From an uncultured Bacteroidales bacterium (lineage in GTDB: Bacteria > Bacteroidota > Bacteroidia > Bacteroidales > F082): a stretch of DNA of 64,000 bases. How positions within the stretch are numbered: the stretch's first letter is position 1; each line of letters begins with the position of its first letter. Made by a program: the position numbers and the translations under genes. Location: assembly GCA_946407975.1 (NCBI GenBank), contig CAMJQC010000004.1, positions 17,836-81,835 of the forward strand. The letters are read 5' to 3'. Of the stretch, positions 62,371-64,000 are shown piece after piece. The notes below the pieces were generated by a model that saw nothing but the letters and a program-made list of their open reading frames with translations, was not told where the DNA came from and did no database searches.

Positions 62371-63783
62371 TTATTTCAACTCAAACGTCTCGCCCGGTTC
62401 TGGGATGACAATGTTTTCCCAGCCTTCCTTGCGCAATTGTCGCTTGTAATACTTCTGGGCTTCGGGATCACCGTGAACGATAAAGGTCTTCTTCACCTTG
62501 CTCGGGTCTTGGCAACTCAGATAGTCGATCATCTCCTTATAGTCGCCGTGACCACTGAAGGCGTCGATCTCGTAGATTTCAGCATTGACGGCGTGCTCTA
62601 TACCGAAGATGGAGACGGTCGCAGGCGTGGGCTTTTCCAGCAGTTTGGCACCCAAGGTGGTTGGGGCGCAGTAACCAATGGCAAGAATGCTGTTATTGGG
62701 ATTCTCGATGCTGTTGGCGATGTGGTGTTTCACACGGCCTGCCTCCATCATGCCCGATGCGGAGATGATGATGCAGGGATCTTTGCGTGCGTTCAAGGCT
62801 TTTGATTGGTTGATGTCGCGTACGAAGGTAAGGCTGTTAAAGCCAAAGGGGTCCGGGTCATATTCGATGACATCCTTTACATCATCGTTGAATAGTTCGA
62901 GATGCATGCGGAAAATTTCAGTAGCATTGACGGCCAAAGGACTGTCGACGAATACCGGGATCTTTTCTGGCAGCTTGCCTTGGTTGTAGAAGTTGTTGAG
63001 CAAATAGACGATCTCCTGGGTGCGGCTGACGGCGAACGAAGGGATGATGAGTTTGCCTCGCTTCTCAACGCAAGTGTGGTAGATGATCTCAAGCAGCTGC
63101 TGCTCGGCGTTTTCTCGGTCGCTATGGAGGCGATTACCATATGTGGATTCGGTGATGAGGTAATCGCAGTGTGGGAAGGCCTCCGGTGAGCGCAACAGAT
63201 AGTTGTACTCGCGTCCGATGTCACCGGTATAGCCTATGCGGGTCATCTTGCCCCCCTCGTCTATTTCAATGATGGCGCAACCACTCCCCAGCATGTGCCC
63301 CGTGTTATTGAATTTCACTTTAACGTTCGTGTCAATGTTGAAGTATCGGTTGTAGCCTATGCTAACGAAAGTCTCCATGCAGGCGCGGGCGTCTTTCTCG
63401 GTGTAGATGGGCTGTAAAGCGGGCAGACCTTGCTTGCGGCGCTTCTTGTTAAACCACATCATATCGTTTTCCTGGATGAAACCGCTGTCGGGCAACATGA
63501 TGTTGCAGAGGTCTTGGGTGGCATTCGTGCAGATAACCTGACCGCGGAACCCTTGTTTGTAAAAATAAGGTATCAGGCCACAGTGGTCAATATGGGCGTG
63601 GGTAAGGATGATGGCATCGATTTCCTTGGGGTCAACCATGATGTTGCGGTTGGCGGCATCGGTCTCGAGGCCCTTGCCTTGGAACATGCCGCAGTCGAGT
63701 AGTATTTTTTTGTCATGGTCGGTGGTAATCAAATGCTTGCTACCAGTCACCTCTTGGGCAGCGCCGATGAATTTGATCTTCAT
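62371..63783 (-). CDS. MBL-fold/beta-CASP metallo-hydrolase (RNase-like)
   Basis: 470 residues from the ATG at 63783, 18 bp below the -7 box; a longer frame to 63852 has no promoter in front. The zinc motif LTHAHIDHCG (HxHxDH, H62-H67) and NNTGHMLGSGCAIIEI, YTGDIGREYNYLLRSPEAFP, STYGNRLHSDRENAE, AFSGHGDYKEMIDYL (beta-CASP His) are complete. It belongs to the CPSF-73/Ysh1-like, RNA-specific family found in bacteria; target RNA unknown. Alone in its transcript. Confidence 0.93.
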   Translation of the reverse strand: MKIKFIGAAQEVTGSKHLITTDHDKKILLDCGMFQGKGLETDAANRNIMVDPKEIDAIILTHAHIDHCGLIPYFYKQGFRGQVICTNATQDLCNIMLPDSGFIQENDMMWFNKKRRKQGLPALQPIYTEKDARACMETFVSIGYNRYFNIDTNVKVKFNNTGHMLGSGCAIIEIDEGGKMTRIGYTGDIGREYNYLLRSPEAFPHCDYLITESTYGNRLHSDRENAEQQLLEIIYHTCVEKRGKLIIPSFAVSRTQEIVYLLNNFYNQGKLPEKIPVFVDSPLAVNATEIFRMHLELFNDDVKDVIEYDPDPFGFNSLTFVRDINQSKALNARKDPCIIISASGMMEAGRVKHHIANSIENPNNSILAIGYCAPTTLGAKLLEKPTPATVSIFGIEHAVNAEIYEIDAFSGHGDYKEMIDYLSCQDPSKVKKTFIVHGDPEAQKYYKRQLRKEGWENIVIPEPGETFELK

Positions 63784-63801
63784 AGATGGATAATTTTGGC
63801 C

Positions 63802-63809
63802 CAAAGATA
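63802..63809 (-). promoter_or_regulatory. -7 box for the MBL hydrolase
   Basis: TATCTTTG on the minus strand, 18 bp before the ATG at 63783. Confidence 0.5.
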
Positions 63810-63947
63810 GGGAAAAAACACATGAATAAAATATTTCCGCGTTGATTTTCAAACCTCTCTATGAAGGAATAACAAATACTGTTGCATTTCAGAGTATTAT
63901 AAAACAATAATGCCTTTGAATTGATTTATAAAAAAAGAGGGCGCAGA

Positions 63948-64000
63948 TGTGATGTGACCCCAAAAAGTTGGACGGTTTAACATTAAATTAGGCCCCAGAG
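63948..64000 (+). mobile_element. Probable end of an IS3-family insertion sequence (cut by window)
   Basis: The sequence TGTGACCCCAAAAAGTTGGA followed by CGGTTTAAC matches the terminal inverted repeat pattern of IS3-family elements (TGA-CCCCAAAAAGTTGGAC). The rest of the element, including any transposase, lies beyond the window. The 165 bp before it (63784-63947) hold only an A/T-rich intergenic stretch. Confidence 0.5.

Noticed and set aside
1-64000. CRISPR arrays, tRNA or rRNA genes, prophage or defence systems.
   Set aside because: No regular direct repeats, no recognisable tRNA cloverleaf and no phage or defence gene families were seen in any of the intergenic gaps, which are all short (under 300 bp).

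Overview
The window is a chromosomal segment of a member of the order Bacteroidales (phylum Bacteroidota). The evidence is: Bacteroidota-type promoters (TAnnTTTG boxes) upstream of many genes; five secreted proteins with type IX secretion (T9SS) C-terminal sorting domains; a long SecA (1100 aa) with a zinc tail; BatD/BatE; a DUF1573-yajC-ybbR-coaE cluster; a TonB-dependent receptor with an N-terminal carboxypeptidase-regulatory-like domain; and an animal-type GlgB. T9SS cargo argues against the genus Bacteroides itself and points to another Bacteroidales family; the species cannot be named from the sequence alone. No rRNA, tRNA or CRISPR array was seen. The only mobile-element signal is a probable IS3-family end at the right edge.

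Layout. 1-8.5 kb: the end of a Bat operon (batD cut by the window edge, batE), a large T9SS-secreted beta-propeller protein, a small lipoprotein plus an envelope protein, ung, rdgB and a lipoprotein. 8.6-19.4 kb: alaS; divergent M23 peptidase-merR; a leftward operon PASTA protein-T9SS protein-rluD-hldD; divergent ddl; frr. 19.4-27.2 kb: CAAX protease, outer-membrane protein, GT39-type glycosyltransferase, a four-helix-bundle gene remnant, pyrH and secA. The usual pyrH-frr neighbours are split here by about 3.7 kb. 27.3-36.4 kb: thioredoxin-fold protein without cysteines, coaD, Nudix, pyrE-SRPBCC, birA, a T9SS protein, then T9SS type-B protein-DUF1573-yajC-ybbR-coaE. 36.5-49.6 kb: urocanate hydratase, an oxaloacetate decarboxylase/pyruvate carboxylase-type carboxyltransferase, a barrel protein, glgB plus a GH13 amylase, GH29 fucosidase, a CpeT-like protein and a TonB receptor. 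49.8-64 kb: LiaF-like/PspC pair, a T9SS-secreted multidomain amidase, iorAB, M23 peptidase, ZIP transporter with two unknown membrane proteins, hutH-hisS, and an MBL/beta-CASP hydrolase.

How the genes fit together. The metabolism suggests an anaerobe that ferments amino acids (hutH, hutU, iorAB, a carboxyltransferase subunit) while storing and mobilising glycogen (glgB, GH13) and cutting fucosylated glycans (GH29). Envelope building and remodelling is a second theme (ddl, PASTA, two M23 peptidases, amidase, hldD, yajC, secA). Most genes are ordinary housekeeping genes.

I did not find a convincing new multi-gene system. The more unusual items are: a secreted amidase with a degenerate lysozyme-like domain; a carboxyltransferase whose biotin lysine is replaced by glycine; a thioredoxin-fold protein with SxxS for CxxC; the hutH-hisS operon; two perfect palindromes at the Nudix/pyrE promoter region; the interrupted pyrH-frr locus with a gene scar; and recurring GAGACGC hairpins.
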